Assembly (NCBI GenBank): GCA_036768485.1
Contig: JAVLUZ010000167.1
Coordinates: forward strand, 620,001-684,000
Length of the DNA stretch: 64,000 nt
Direction of reading: 5' to 3'
Origin: Mermis nigrescens
Taxonomy: Eukaryota > Nematoda > Enoplea > Mermithida > Mermithidae
Shown: piece by piece, positions 12,281-24,989 of the stretch
Layout: each line of letters starts with the position of its first letter
How positions within the stretch are numbered: position 1 is the first letter of the stretch
Notes under the pieces: generated by a model
Seen by the model: only the letters and a program-made list of their open reading frames with translations
What the model was told of the DNA's origin: nothing
Databases searched by the model: none
Program-made: the position numbers and the translations under genes

Positions 12281-13740
12281 GTTTTCTGACAGAAATGTAG
12301 AGCGGATCAAGGGCTACATTCTGCATATAAGCAAAGTCTTGTATGCTCTATGGTATGGTGAGTTAGATCCTGGGGTTTAAAGTTTACACTCTAGTGGATG
12401 GTGTAAAAAAACGGATTTTAACTAAGATTTCTCTGCCAAAGTTTTCCGCTTATGAGTCAGTGCAAATCGAAGACAGCAATAATAAAGTGCCTCACAGGGG
12501 CTAAACATCGCAGCAAACCGCATTTAAAAAACGCAATATTGAGTTATTTATGGGGGTGTAAAGTTCGAAATCAGAGGTAAAAAATGGACTAAAAAACACG
12601 TTTTTTCCGAAGTTTGATTGATAAATCATGCCAAATAATTTTTGCAACAGAATTTTGGCACACAGGAATGTACTACGATTTAAAAGCTACAAATTGTACC
12701 AAACCGAATTTCTTTAAACTCAATGGGGAGTTCGGTACGGAATTTTAAAGTTTACAGTGTTCTAAATGATGGAAAATACGTTTTTGTTGCGTTTTTTGTT
12801 CGCCACTTTCTCCGTCCAGAAGTCGGGATAAGTCTAATAGAATAAAAACAAAGTGCTTTATATCGGGTGCATGTCAAAGCAAATTGTCTATACATTAATA
12901 TTTAGCGAGTGTAAAGTCAAAAATTTGGAGTTTTAAATGCGTTTCTGTCTTGTTTTTTCTGCCTGCTTCTCCGGTTACGAGTCAGGGACACGTTTATCAA
13001 GTCTAGAAATGGACCAGGAATCAAATTTGATATGCCAGTCTGGCGCATATGTTTACACTCTACGGTGTTGTAAAGTAGTTTACACCAATTGTTAGTTTGC
13101 CCATAGAACATTATGTAGACTTAATTTTTTCATAAATATTAATCGTAATATCGGAACAATATCAAAATTACGAATCTGACTAAAATCTTCTTTACACTAG
13201 GTGTTTACATGAAGTTTACACTACATATATATTTATCTTCGTTTTTGAGCATTCCTGAAACCTAATTTTTTCTTGGAGCCTAGAAGTTTTCAAAGGATCA
13301 AATGTGAGACGTCACGTAGGCGCGTTTGTTTACATCCAACAGTGATGTAAAGTAGTTTACATTCATTGTTTATTTGTCCTCAGACCATTGTAGAGACATA
13401 ATGTTTTCATGAATGTTGATCATAATATCCGAGTAATTTTTGACACTGCATGTTAGCCTTTGTTCTAGAGCATTGCAAAAATTGAAATTTTTTCCTGAGA
13501 TATAAAAATTTACAGGGAATGAAATATATACGTCAATTGGGCGCGCTTGCTTACACTCAGCAGTATTGCAAAGTGGTTTAAACCTAATGTTTATTGTCTT
13601 TAAAACATTATGGAGACTCATTTTTCCATAAATGTTGAAAGAAATATCGGAGCAATATCAAAATTACGAATCCGACTAAAATATTCTTTACGCTATGTGT
13701 TTGTGTAAAGTTTACGTTACGTGTTAACCCTAATTCGATA
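12281..13740 (+). repeat. Left fold-back arm
   Basis: It starts GTTTTCTGACAGAAATGTAG and reads in inverted orientation to 16660-18516. It contains repeated units with GTGTAAAGTTTACAC-like palindromes and GTTTACATCCAACAGTGATG. Confidence 0.65.
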
Positions 13741-14534
13741 GACTTGCAGAGACTTTGTAACTGAAGTCAAGAAATTTTCAAGGATTCATATGTGAGACAT
13801 CAATTAAGTGAGTTTGTTTACCCTCAAAAGTAATCTAAAGTGATTTAAAAATTATGTTCAAGTGTCCTTAGATCATTGAAGAGATGTAATTTTGTCTTAA
13901 ATGGGTTGCATTAAAGTTAAATCTTTCTTAGCCGTGTTTATAAAATGTTTCACAAAATCTTGCACATGGAGAGCTATCGTTTAATTGATGTAAATTGCCT
14001 GCAAAAGTGGTTTAAAATGAACCAGCAATCACACTACTGTGCACAGAAGTCGACAAAGATATACAGCTTTATTGTAATCATGTACATTAATAAGCCGTAA
14101 ACTGTTAGTATTCTCTACACCTAGTAGTTGTGTAAAGTTTGCACTATTCATTTGTTGTTAATATGTAGTCTATACTACAAATTTATTTTACTACCAAATC
14201 AAAGCGTTAGTGTTCCTTACATTTGATATTTGCGTGAAGTTTTTGAATTTTTGCCGAAAATCTTTGCCTTCTAATTTACCAACATCCCGCCTTTTCCATT
14301 TTCTTGAAATTTAAAATCTTTTATAATTCTCTCATAATTTAATGGTAGGTTTTAACTTCAAGTTTCTCTTGGTTTACAACTCTCGCTTAGCAAGCTCATT
14401 TTTCAAAACTTTTTCATAGTGATCAGATTAGTTGCGTTTAGTTTGGAATTGGTGGACGGTCGTTATTTTATTACTCGGCTTAAATAAACCAAGTGACTAT
14501 CTTTTGATTATTTTCTTCATCGCAAATTCAAACA

Positions 14535-14620
14535 CCCAATTTTCAATTTGAAAATTGACTCAATTTTCAATTTGAAAATTGATCCAATTTTCAATTTGAA
14601 AATTGAAAATTGGGTGTTTT
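14535..14620. repeat. Tandem TTTTCAATTTGAAAA palindromes
   Basis: Three near-perfect copies of the 15-bp palindrome TTTTCAATTTGAAAA lie in tandem. A diverged set occurs at the equivalent place in the second copy (about 30745-30820). Confidence 0.7.
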
Positions 14621-14924
14621 CAATTTCAAAAGTCACAACACATTGTGCTTGTGTATTGATTGAGTGAGGATTTGCAATGTGAATTCGTTGGTTAAATTTT
14701 TGTGCTTGATTATAAGTGAACTGCACATTAAGAAGAAATAACTTAATGCAGTTTTAATTTGAAAATGGATGGTGTCAATAAGGTTGTCTTGTTTAAAAAG
14801 GATAATGCTGATGTTAAGAACAATATTGTTTTCCGCGTTCTTGGACTGTTGTCATTATTGTGGCATGTTACTGATTGTGTTTACTGACTGATGTACTGAA
14901 ATCACGCTAATTAAAAGTAGTGTA

Positions 14925-15685
14925 CTAGCAAAGAAAAATGCTCCGATGGAACAAAAAAGATGAATATACTTGGAAGTGTGGATTATTATGGATGTAAAAG
15001 GAGGGGACTAGGAAAAATCTACCTAAAGTCGGAAAATCTGCTAAAAATCACACTTTCTCTAAGCAACGCAAAAATCGATGTATATTCTGCGGCCTCTAAA
15101 AAAGTGTCTTCTTTAAATAATGTTCGAAGTTTCAGATAAGAGTGTATAAACGAAATCTATCAAGGTTACTTTTTTAAATTGCTGGCACCTGATTGATAGA
15201 AAACTAAGAGGTATTGTATTTAAAGTTGTTTTGTTTTATGAGCATTATAGCAAGCAAAGCAGGAGCCGATTGATTAGTGCACACAATCGTTTCGGGCATG
15301 CTAGTGTATCTACATTAAGTCTGTTTCAAGTCAACTTACGTGTTTCCTACTGTTTTTAACCAACCATGTCTTCAATTGTCTTCGATGTTTGCTATTTCAT
15401 TCAATTGGCTTGGAAGACTGTTAGTTTACTTAATATCATTTCCCATAGCTACTGCATAGCTAACGTGCTGCTGTTTCAATCATTGTTATGGTTGAATATT
15501 TATTTTAATCTGTTGGCCGCAGAATATACATCGATTTTTTGCGTTGCTTAGAGAAAGTGTGATTTTTAGCAGATTTTCCGACTTTAGGTAGATTTTTCCT
15601 AGTCCCCTCCTTTTACATCCATAATAATCCACAATTCCAAGTATATTCATCTTTTTTGTTCCATCGGAGCATTTTTCTTTGCTAG
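14925..15685. mobile_element. MITE with about 160-bp TIRs, TA target site (copy a)
   Basis: The ends are CTAGCAAAGAAAAATGCTCC and its reverse complement, flanked by TA at 14923-14924 and 15686-15687. The inverted repeats extend about 160 bp, to the GCGGCC/GGCCGC region. The interior has no transposase. TA duplication and long TIRs suggest a Tc1/mariner-type MITE (inference). A near-identical copy is at 31132-31893. Confidence 0.8.
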
Positions 15686-15714
15686 TATGTACATATGCGC
15701 CGTCTATATCTAAA

Positions 15715-16445
15715 CTAGCAAAGAAAAATGCTCCGATGGAACAAAAAAGGGTTATTTACTTGGGATTGTGAATTATCGAGGATGTAAAAGGAGGGGACTA
15801 GGAAAAATCTCCCTAACGTATTATTTTAAAATAATTCTTTCTGATTGACATAATATCTTAAAAGCATATTACGTAATGCAACTTTTTGCAGACTTCATTT
15901 AACTTTGAGTTGCTTAATAATGTGACTGAAAGTGAAATGCTGATAACAAATCATAATTAAGTTGTTCGTATTTCATTATTACTAAGCATGTCACCTAGCA
16001 GATACAGCCAGTCTAAGTGTCAAAGTGCAAGCAATATTCAAATTACCAAAAAATTGATTGAAAAAAGCAGCGAATTAGCAATGCAGTACATAGCTAAGCG
16101 AATTGAATGAACTAGTACATATCGATGCATTCAAGACAATCGATGATATTGTTGGTTCAAAGCAGTAGGAAACACGGAAGCTGACGTGCAACAGACCTTA
16201 TGTAGATACTCTTTTACACATGTCTACAACAATTGTTTACTAAACTTGTACATTATTCAAAGGCCGCAGAATATACTTCGATTTTTTGCATTGTTTAGAG
16301 AAAGTCTGATTTTTAACATATTCTGCGATTTTTAGCATATAACATAGGGAGATTTTTCCTAGTCCCCTCCTTTTACATCCTCGACAATTCACAATCCCAA
16401 GTATATTCCCGTTTTTTGTTCCATCGGAGCATTTTTCTTTGCTAG
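15715..16445. mobile_element. MITE of the same family (copy b)
   Basis: It has CTAGCAAAGAAAAATGCTCC at the left and the reverse complement at the right, and an interior diverged from copy a. The left flank is AA rather than TA, so the target site has mutated on that side. Confidence 0.75.
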
Positions 16446-16659
16446 TACCCTACTTTTAATTAGCAAGATTTGGAAATACAATACTAGATTTCATTTACTG
16501 TGCGGTTCTTCTAATTATTGAATGGTTTAAACTTTACAAAGCTACTAGTTGTAGAAGAAACAAACATTCTGATTAGTAATTCTTATGTTACGTAGAACAT
16601 CCTGTAAGGAAATATGTTTCCAAAACTTTCTAGAGCTAAACTTAATTTACAATTTAAAC

Positions 16660-18516
16660 TTTACACAAGAGTGTAAAGAATTTTAGTGGGATAAATAATT
16701 ACGATATTGCTCTGATATATCGATCAGCATTTATTAAGAAATGAAACCTCTATAATGTTCTAAGAACAAATTAACATTAGGTGTTAATCACTTTACACTA
16801 CTCTTCATGCGCCCCTAGCAGACGTATCACATCTGTTTCCATATATATTTTACGACTTTAGAGAAAAAATAAGTTACCGTGAGGCTCTAGAATGAAGCTT
16901 ATTATATAGTGTAAACTTTACACTAGCAACGAGTGTAAAGAAGATTTTAGTCGGATTTGTAAATTCGATATTACTCGGATATTACGATCAAAATTCATGA
17001 AAAAATTACGTCTCCATAACGGTTTAATGACAAATAGACACAGATGCAAACCACTTACATCACTGTTGAGTGTAAACAAACGCGCCCAGCTGACGTCCCT
17101 TATTTGATTCCATGTAAATTTTCAGATTTCGGCAAAAAATTTAGGTTTTTGCAAAGCTCTAGAACGAAGATAAACCACTTTACATCACTGTTGAGTGTAA
17201 ACAAACGCGCCCAGCTGACGTCCCTTATTTGATTCCATGTAAATTTTCAGATTTCGGCTAAAAATTCAGCTTTTCGCAAAGTTCTAGAACGAAGATTAAT
17301 TAGCAGTGTAAACTTTACACAACCTCCTAGTGTAAAGAGGATTTTATTCCGATTTGTAAATCTGATATTACTCGGATATTATTATCAACATTTATGAAAA
17401 AATTGCATGTCTACAATGGTCTGAGGACAAATAAACAATGAATGTAAACTACTTTACATCAATGTTGGATGTAAACAAACGCGCCTACGTGACGTCTCAC
17501 ATTTGATTCTTTGAAAATTTCTAGACTCCAGGAAAAAATTAGGTTTCTGGAATGCTCAAAAACGAAGATAAATACATATGTAGTGTAAACTTCATGTAAA
17601 CACCTAGTGTAAACAAGATTTTGGTCAGATTCGTAATTTTGATATTGTTCCGATATTACGATTAATATTTATGAAAAAAATTAAGTCTCCATAATGTTCT
17701 ATGGGCAAACTAACAATAAGTGTAAACCACTTTACAACACTGTAGAATGTAAGCATATGCGCCAGACTGGCATATCAAATTTGGTTCCTGGTCCATTTCT
17801 AGACTTGATAATCGTGTCCCTGACTCATAGCCGGAGAAGCAGGCAGAAAAAATAAGACAGAAACGCATTTTAAACACCAAATTTTTGACTTTACACTCGC
17901 TAAATATTAATGTATAGACAATTTGCTTTGACATGCGCCCGATATAAAGCACTTTATTTTTATTCTATTGGACTTATCCCGACTTCTGGACGGAGAAAGT
18001 GGCGAACAAAAAACGCAACAAAAACGTATTTTCCATCATATAGAACACTGTAAACTTTAAAATTCCGTACCGAACTCCCCATTGAGTTTAAAGAAATTCG
18101 GTTTGGTACAATTTGTAGCTTTTAAATCGTAGTACATTCCTGTTTGCCAAAATTCTCTTGCAAAAATTATTTGGTATACTTTATTAATCAAAATTAGGAA
18201 AAAACGTGTTTTTTCGCCCATTTTTTACCTCTGATTTTGAACTTTACACCCCATAAATAACTCAATATTGCGTTTTTTAATGCACTTTGCTGCGATGTGT
18301 AGCCCCTGAGAGGCACTTTATTACTGCTGTATTCAATTTACCCTGACTCATAAGCGGAAAAATTTGGCAGAGAAATCTTAGTTAAAATCCGTTTTTTACA
18401 CCATCCACTAGAGTGTAAACTTTGAACCCCAGGATCTAACTCACCATAGAGCGTATAAGACTTTGCTTATATGCAGAATGTAGCCCTTGATCCGTTCTAC
18501 ATTTCTGTCAGAAAAC
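16660..18516 (-). repeat. Right fold-back arm
   Basis: This is the reverse complement of 12281-13740, with the outer end GTCAGAAAAC at 18507-18516. It contains an extra tandem duplication of about 125 bp (near 17050-17165 and 17175-17290) that includes TGTAAACAAACGCGCCCAGC. Confidence 0.65.
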
Positions 18517-19435
18517 TATTGGCTATTTACTTTACTGTCATAAGCATTTTTTTAGCTTCTAGAATATTCGTTGAGTTAGATTATTATTGGTGTCGTTTCT
18601 TAGCTGTACAGTTGGCTGTTTTCGTCTTCGCTAACGACGTTTTGTTTTATTCATTTAGTGTAGGTACATAAAATTAGCAATTTAGCTACCTAGAGGCGCA
18701 TTATATCGCAGGTAATTCGACACCGGTGGACGGCCCCTAATTATTTCTACAGCCCTACGATTCAGGTGAATCTCTTTTAAATTATTTTCTTTCATCAGAA
18801 TTCCATCATCCGTTTTTTTAAACCAAAAATCATAAAAATTATGAATGTAACTGCCCGGTCTAGAGCTCTTTGTTGTTGTTGTTTTCATAGTTCATTGTGC
18901 TACTAGGAACCAAAAACATTTCAAGACTGGTTGACATTGGAAAATAAGTTAAATAACAACTTGAGAATTTTATTGGGTTTTTAATCCCAACAGGTCAAAT
19001 GACCTTGCGTGTAAGTCCGAGATCACTTAATCACTCCTGTGTTAGGTAGGTAGGGCGTAGCTGCCAAAATCTCCGATAGGTACTGGTCAGAAATAGTAGG
19101 ACCAATGAAATTAAGGCCGTAAGATTTTTGAGGGTCTAGGTTGAATATAGGCGTCTCGCCCTAGCAACCTGACCAGCGCTAAGTGTAGCCAGGTACTTAG
19201 GTAAGCCCCTTATGTAGGTACTGTTATATCCGTTCCATAATTGCCTAAGTACGGAACGGACCTCTATAACTTACAATTATATACTATCAATAAGATCAAT
19301 GCTATAATCGCAATCTGTCAGCTTATTGTCTGGGATAGATTTAAACTTTGACCGATTTTGTGTGAAGCAGACTATAGGTAAAGTTCTTCTGACAATCAAA
19401 TATTTCAATTCAGTCCAGTTCATATATGTATGTAC

Positions 19436-19695
19436 ATGCAGGCCCGTATCCGGGATTCGGCCAAGGGGGGGGCGGACCTAACATAAATTAGTCTATGAAA
19501 ATTCGTCGGGATAGCTCGCAAAAAAGCATTTTTCGTCGTTTTTGACATGCTCTATCTATTTCGACCATAAAATTAGAAAATTTTTCGAAAATTTTACTCT
19601 AAGGGCTATTAAACGTGTCATTTTTTGGTCGTACTTGGGCCAAAATTGTAGAAAATACTTTACATCGGTGCGAAGCGCCGAAAATTTGAAGGTTT
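19436..19695 (+). repeat. F2 MITE, 3'-truncated
   Basis: It starts GCCCGTATCCGGGATTCGGC and includes GATAGCTCGCAAAAA and GACATGCTCTATCTATT, as at 49010. The C-rich right end is missing. Confidence 0.5.
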
Positions 19696-19908
19696 TACTA
19701 CTTATTTTTAGTTTTTAAATTTTTACTACTTATTTCTTATTTTTCCCTTCGTTGTATTACATCTGACATGCTTCAAGAAATATATCAACAAAAATTGATT
19801 GATATTAAACGTAGATTAGCATAAAGTCAAAAACTGCACCAATTACGATTTAACATTTTATGTATAAATCAGCAATAAATGCAGAAGTGATATACCTACA
19901 TCTATCTA

Positions 19909-21958
19909 TCTATAATATTAATTTCGAGTTGTGTGTAAGTGTGTGTGTGTGTCTGTGAGGCAAAAAAGTTTTTACTGGATAATTTTGTGATACTTGTATT
20001 TTCACTCAATGGGTATTCTCGGGCGCTAATTACAATTTTTTGATTAAAATGGCTCGATCGGACTCCTGAAACCCGGAAACTACGGATTTATGTAAAAGGT
20101 TTTGGTAGCTCTTGCCGCTTATGCAATTGCCACAGGGTAAAATTTTAAAGCCACCCTAGATCAACTTTTTATGCGCTGTCGACTGGTGTGAACCACTTTA
20201 CACTACAGTGTAAAGTGATGTGATGCCGTAAGAAAAACGTGATTTACAAATGTATTTTATCAAATATCTCAAATCGCAGCGGATAAATTTTTTTAGTTTC
20301 CACCAATTATTGGATATCTTATGACTGACCTTACTGTAGGATTTGAAGAAAATTCACGGATTGGTTTCTGAGATACGGGAGCCCACAGGTACCCTATGCA
20401 TAGCGTAAAATTTAGGTTTTTGTCTTTTTGCAGAAGCACAGATTGACTGTTGCTTCCAAAATTTGGCCCCTGAGGTTTCTGGGACCGCTGATTCCATATT
20501 CGCTACTTTAAATATACGATCTGGCATCATAAAACATGTATGAGACGGGCTGAAAGGAAATCACATACAGGTACTTTTAACCTTGATTAATCACTGAAAA
20601 AGAGCTTGCACCAAGTCAAAATTTTTGACCTTGTAAACCAGCGCGCGTGAAATTTAATGCGAAGCAATCGAAAGCAGCAAACGTGCGGCTTCCGAAAGAA
20701 AGCAGCAAACATGCAGCTTTCGAAAATACAAATCCAAATGTTTTTGCTTCTAGCGGCTAATTTAATATGCAACTTTTTGCATTTGTTTACAATTAGGGCA
20801 AAGTTGAACACTGTAAGCAGTTTTGCCGTTGATTTGCCTCACAAACGGAAGAACGAGGCAAAAGAAGACAGAGCAAAATGGAATGAGTCGTTGCTTAATG
20901 GAAAGCACTCACAAAATGCGCATAAAATAATAATTGAATTAAATATGTAGGTAGGTACTATAAATCTCGATCCTTCTATATACATTTCGCAAATGACCAT
21001 ACAATGTGTACTGTAATTTTTATTCAATCGTGCAATAAATGTGAATTTAGCCATCTAAATATCTAGATGCAAAGAAGACAGCTATTCAAGAATAATACAT
21101 CTTTTCCAAAATTAAGTTTCAACATAAATTTTTAGAATCATTATATTCGGCTTGCGATTATTGCATTCATCTGACAATGCACAGCATGGCCGATCTGGGG
21201 GTCAGCCGGTCTGAGGGGGTCAAAAATAGAGCTTCTTGGGCCAAAATGACCTAAAAAATTGGCCTGAACGCTAAAATAGCGCAAAAACTACGTTATTATC
21301 ATACCTGGGCGTGGGGGGTATGAGGGGTATGCACCCCTAGAAGGCAAAATACCCAAACAAGAAACGGCAAATACCCCCACCCCAGAATTTCACTTTTTAA
21401 AATTTCTATTTTTTCTAGGGGTTTTTTATGCCAATCGATAGAAATCGACGAGAAACGTTCAAAAATGGTGTTTTTTCCGCCATAGCGCTATTTTAAAGGC
21501 CAATATTTGACTTTGAAAAGATTTTGCACCCCCCCCCAGACCTTTGAAGCCGCCCACCTATGGTTATTACTCAGTTTCTGGTCAATTTGGAGAACTGTTG
21601 AAGAAAATTTTCAGTTTTCATCCATTTTTTGGACTTCATTTTGCTTCATTTTCCCGACAAAATTTTCCATTTTCCCATTCTTGGGTGGGGTTGGGACCCC
21701 CTCCAAACCCCCATGTGCATGTCTGTATTATAACTACCTTAATCGGTGATTATAATTCGAAAAAATCTTAAAATCTATGTACGCATAAAATAATATGAAA
21801 CAAAATATATAAGGCTTCGTGTCACAGACAAAAATATAAAAAACCGCTCGCCGATCCATTGCAGAGTCATTCAATTTTTTTATACTAATTACTGGTTGAG
21901 ATATTATTTGTTTACAAACACTCTAGCAGATGGGGCAGCGAAGCACCCCATTTGCTAG
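19909..21958 (+). mobile_element. Non-autonomous Helitron (about 2.05 kb)
   Basis: The left end is A|TCTATAATATTAATTTCGAG, the usual 5'-TC. The right end has a hairpin with 6-bp stem (ATGGGG at 21930, CCCCAT at 21946) followed by TTTG and CTAG|T. Hairpin plus CTRR, with insertion between A and T, is the Helitron signature. No Rep-helicase is present. An F1 MITE is nested at 21303-21568. The exact TC is ambiguous within a TCTATCTATC repeat (19901, 19905 or 19909). Confidence 0.8.
21303..21568 (-). mobile_element. F1 MITE nested in the Helitron
   Basis: It starts ACCTGGGCGTGGGGGGTATG and ends in CCAGACCTTTGAAGCCGCCCACCTATGG. Internal blocks match the family in reverse orientation. Confidence 0.65.
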
Positions 21959-22135
21959 TATTAATTTAAATGTGAAAAAATTTTAATGTTTAAATGGAAT
22001 CCTCAACAAGGATTACACTCGTAAAGAATACACTATTTAGAAAACACCTTTTGTTGCATACTTGAGCAATTAAAGAGTTATTCTCTCAAAAAATCTAAAA
22101 GATCAGCGCCTTTCCATCATTTTCCTCAAAGATAA

Positions 22136-22645
22136 TCATAGGTAGCGCGATAGCGCTACCTGTAATATACTTGGCCACCCTTTTTTCTTATATGTTTTTC
22201 ACAGCGAGTGCGAAATTTCTGTCCCCCCCTCACAGCTATAACGGCACACATCTGAGAGGTGCGGTTTTTTTAAAAAGGTAGATAATAAAAAAACTTAGTG
22301 CCCCATTTTTTTCTTGTTTACACTCAATACCGAGTGCGTCGTGAGTGTGTAAAGTTTACACCAAAAATTCAAATAATTTGCGGAGGGCCAATTTTTTTTT
22401 AAAATGTTTTCCCTAATTAGTAGGTTACGAATCTGGTCTTAAAATTTCTTTACACTCATTGATTGTTGCACAGGAGTGTAAACTAGACGGTTTTTTACAG
22501 TTTTCGTGTGCAAGAGCATATCTAACTCAGTTTTACATTCTATGCAGTCTGATTGATCTCAAAAGGTAGACGGTCAAAAAATCTAGGGACGACTTTTTTA
22601 ATTTTTTTTTTAAAGTAATATTCTCGAATTTAGAGGCGGTTTATT
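22136..22645 (+). mobile_element. Fold-back family, copy 2 head
   Basis: It starts A|TCATAGGTAGCGCGATAGC, a perfect 9-bp terminal hairpin (AGGTAGCGC/GCGCTACCT, loop GATA). Sequence then follows copy 3 (24990) until it is cut by the next copy at about 22646. Confidence 0.55.
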
Positions 22646-24935
22646 GTTAGCGCGTACCTATAATATACTTGGCTACCTCTAACACCTGTGCACCCCCTAC
22701 AGCTATAACGGGACACTTCTGGAAGGTGCGGTTTTTTTTTAAAAGAAAGATAATAAAAAAATTCGCTGCCCGTGTTTTTTTGTTTTTCTTGAAACTGCAA
22801 AATTGACTGTGTAAAGAAGGTGTAAAGTTTTTGTGTAACGTTATAACATAGGACAAATTTTGGGACCTTTATACTGCGGCATGTGGACAACTGAGTATTG
22901 ATGACTCTAAGAATAGAACGGCATAGGATAATAGAGGGATGAATTCTACAGATGGCACTTCTTTTGTTTTTAGAAATTCGCATTAGTTATCGAATGGCAG
23001 TGTAAAGAGTGCGAAAATCTGGGGGTAAAAAAAGCACTTTTTGGTCGAGTTTTCAACCTGCTTATGTCCGATACTAAGTCCGGTTATGAGTTTTTCGAAA
23101 TGTTTTTCTGACAGAAATGTAGAGCGGATCAAGGGCTACATTCTGTATATAAGCAAAGTCTTCTATGCTTAATGGTGAGTTAGATCCTGGGGTTTAAAGT
23201 TTACACTCTAGTGGATGGTGTAAAAAAACGGCTTTTAACTAAGATTTCTCTGCCAAATTTTCCCGCTTATGAGTAAGGGTGAATTGAATACAGCAGTAAT
23301 AAAGTGCCTCTCAGGGGCTACACATCGCAGCAAACCGCATTTAAAAAAACGCAATATTGAGTTATTTATGGGGGTGTAAAGTTCGAAATTAGAGGTAAAA
23401 AATGGGCGAAAAAACACGTTTTTTTCCGAATTTTGATTGATAAATCATACCAAATAAATTTTGCAAGAGAATTTTGGCACACCGGAATGTACTACGATTT
23501 AAAAGCTACAAATTGTACCAAACCGAATTTCTTTAAACTCAATGGGGAGTTCGGTACGGAATTTTAAAGTTTACAGTGTTCTAAATGATGGAAAAAACGT
23601 TTTTGTTGCGTTTTTTGTTCCACTTTCTCCGTCCAGAAGTCGGGATAAGTCTAATAGAATAAGAATAAAGTGCTTTATATCGGGTGCATGTCAAAGCAAA
23701 TTGTCTATACATTATAATTCAGCGAGTGTAAAGTCAAAAATTTGGTGTTTAAAATGCGTTTCTGTCTTGTTTTTTCTGCCTGCTTCTCTGGTTATGAGTC
23801 AGGGACACGATTATCAAGTCTAGAAATGGACCAGGAACCAAATTTGATATGCCAGTCTGGCGCATATGTTTATGTTTACACTCTACAGTGTTGTAAAGTG
23901 GTTTACACCAATTGTTAGTTTGCACATAGAACATTATGGAGACTTAATTTTTTCATAAATATTAATCGTAATATCGGAACAATATCAAAATTACGAATCT
24001 GACCAAAATTTTCATTACAATAGGTGTTTACATGAAGTTTACACTACATATGTATTTATCTTGGTTTTTGAGCATTCCAGAAACCTAATTTTTCCCTGGA
24101 GTCTAAAAATATTCAAAGGATCAAATGTGAGACGTCACGTAGGCGCGTTTGTTTACATCCAACAGTGATGTAAAGTAGTTTACATTCATTGTTTATTTGT
24201 CCTCAGACCATTGTAGAGACATAATTTTTTCATGAATGTTGATCATAATATCAGAGTAATTTTTACACTGCATGTTAGCCTTTGTTCTAGAGCATTGCAA
24301 AAAGTAAAATTTTTTTTCCTGAGATCTAAAAATTTACAGGGAATGAAATATATACGTCAGTTGGGCGCTCTAGCTTACACTCAGCAGTATTGCAAAGTGG
24401 CTTAAACCTAATGTTTATTTGTTTTCAAAACATTATGGAGACTCATTTTTCCATAAATATTGAAAGTAATATCGGAGCAATATCAAAATTACGAATCCGA
24501 CTAAAATATTCTTTACGCTATGTGTTTGTGTAAAGTTTACATTACGTGTTAACCTTAATTCGATAGACTTGCAGAGACTATGTAACTGAAGTCAAGAAAT
24601 TTTCAAGGATTCATATGTGAGACATCAATTAAGTGAGTTTGTTTACCCTCAAAAGTAATCTAAAGTGATTTAAAAATTATGTTCAAGTGTCCTTAGATCA
24701 TTGAAGAGTTGTAATTTTGTCTTAAATGGGTTGCATTAAAATTAAATCCTTCTTAGCCGTGTTTATAATATGTTTCACAAAATCTTGCACATGGAGAGCA
24801 ATCGTTTAATCGATGTAAATTGCCAGCAAAAGTGGTATTAAAATGAACCAGCAATCAGACTAATGTGCACAGAAGTCGACAAAGATATGCAGCTTTATTG
24901 TAATCATGTACAATAATAAGCCGTAAATCGGAAAT
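22646..24935 (+). mobile_element. Fold-back family, 5'-truncated copy similar to 11830-14110
   Basis: From GTTAGCGCGTACCTATAATA onward it follows the first 2.3 kb of copy 1 with small indels. It includes the ATTCTGTATATAAGCAAAGTC, GTTCGGTACGG and GACGTCACGTAGGCGCG landmarks. It ends near 24935. Confidence 0.6.
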
Positions 24936-24989
24936 ACACCATTTGGAATGGAAAAGACTGCAGTTCATGAATACATATGTTAAACTTAT

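Larger units (their letters stand above)
11815..19286. mobile_element. Composite fold-back element, copy 1 (about 7.5 kb)
   Basis: It begins at A|TCATAGGTAGC with a terminal hairpin (11819-11841) and ends with another hairpin (CCGTTCC at 19230, GGAACGG at 19253) followed by ACCTCTATAACTTAC. The same start and end are present, around a shorter body, at 24990-27541. Between them are two long inverted arms (about 12281-13740 and 16660-18516). They are rich in GTGTAAAC and GTTTACAC, and two TA-flanked MITEs sit in the loop. No transposase is encoded, so it must be non-autonomous. The boundaries are inferred from shared ends; superfamily unassigned. Confidence 0.55.

Noticed and set aside
15366..15551. 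61-residue hydrophobic ORF, identical at 31574-31759
   Set aside because: It lies within the CTAGC-MITE and ends in the TIR. Identity reflects the recent duplication, not protein selection.
20657..20950. 97-residue basic ORF inside the Helitron
   Set aside because: It has no Rep or helicase motif and an open minus-strand frame overlaps it; no support as a gene.
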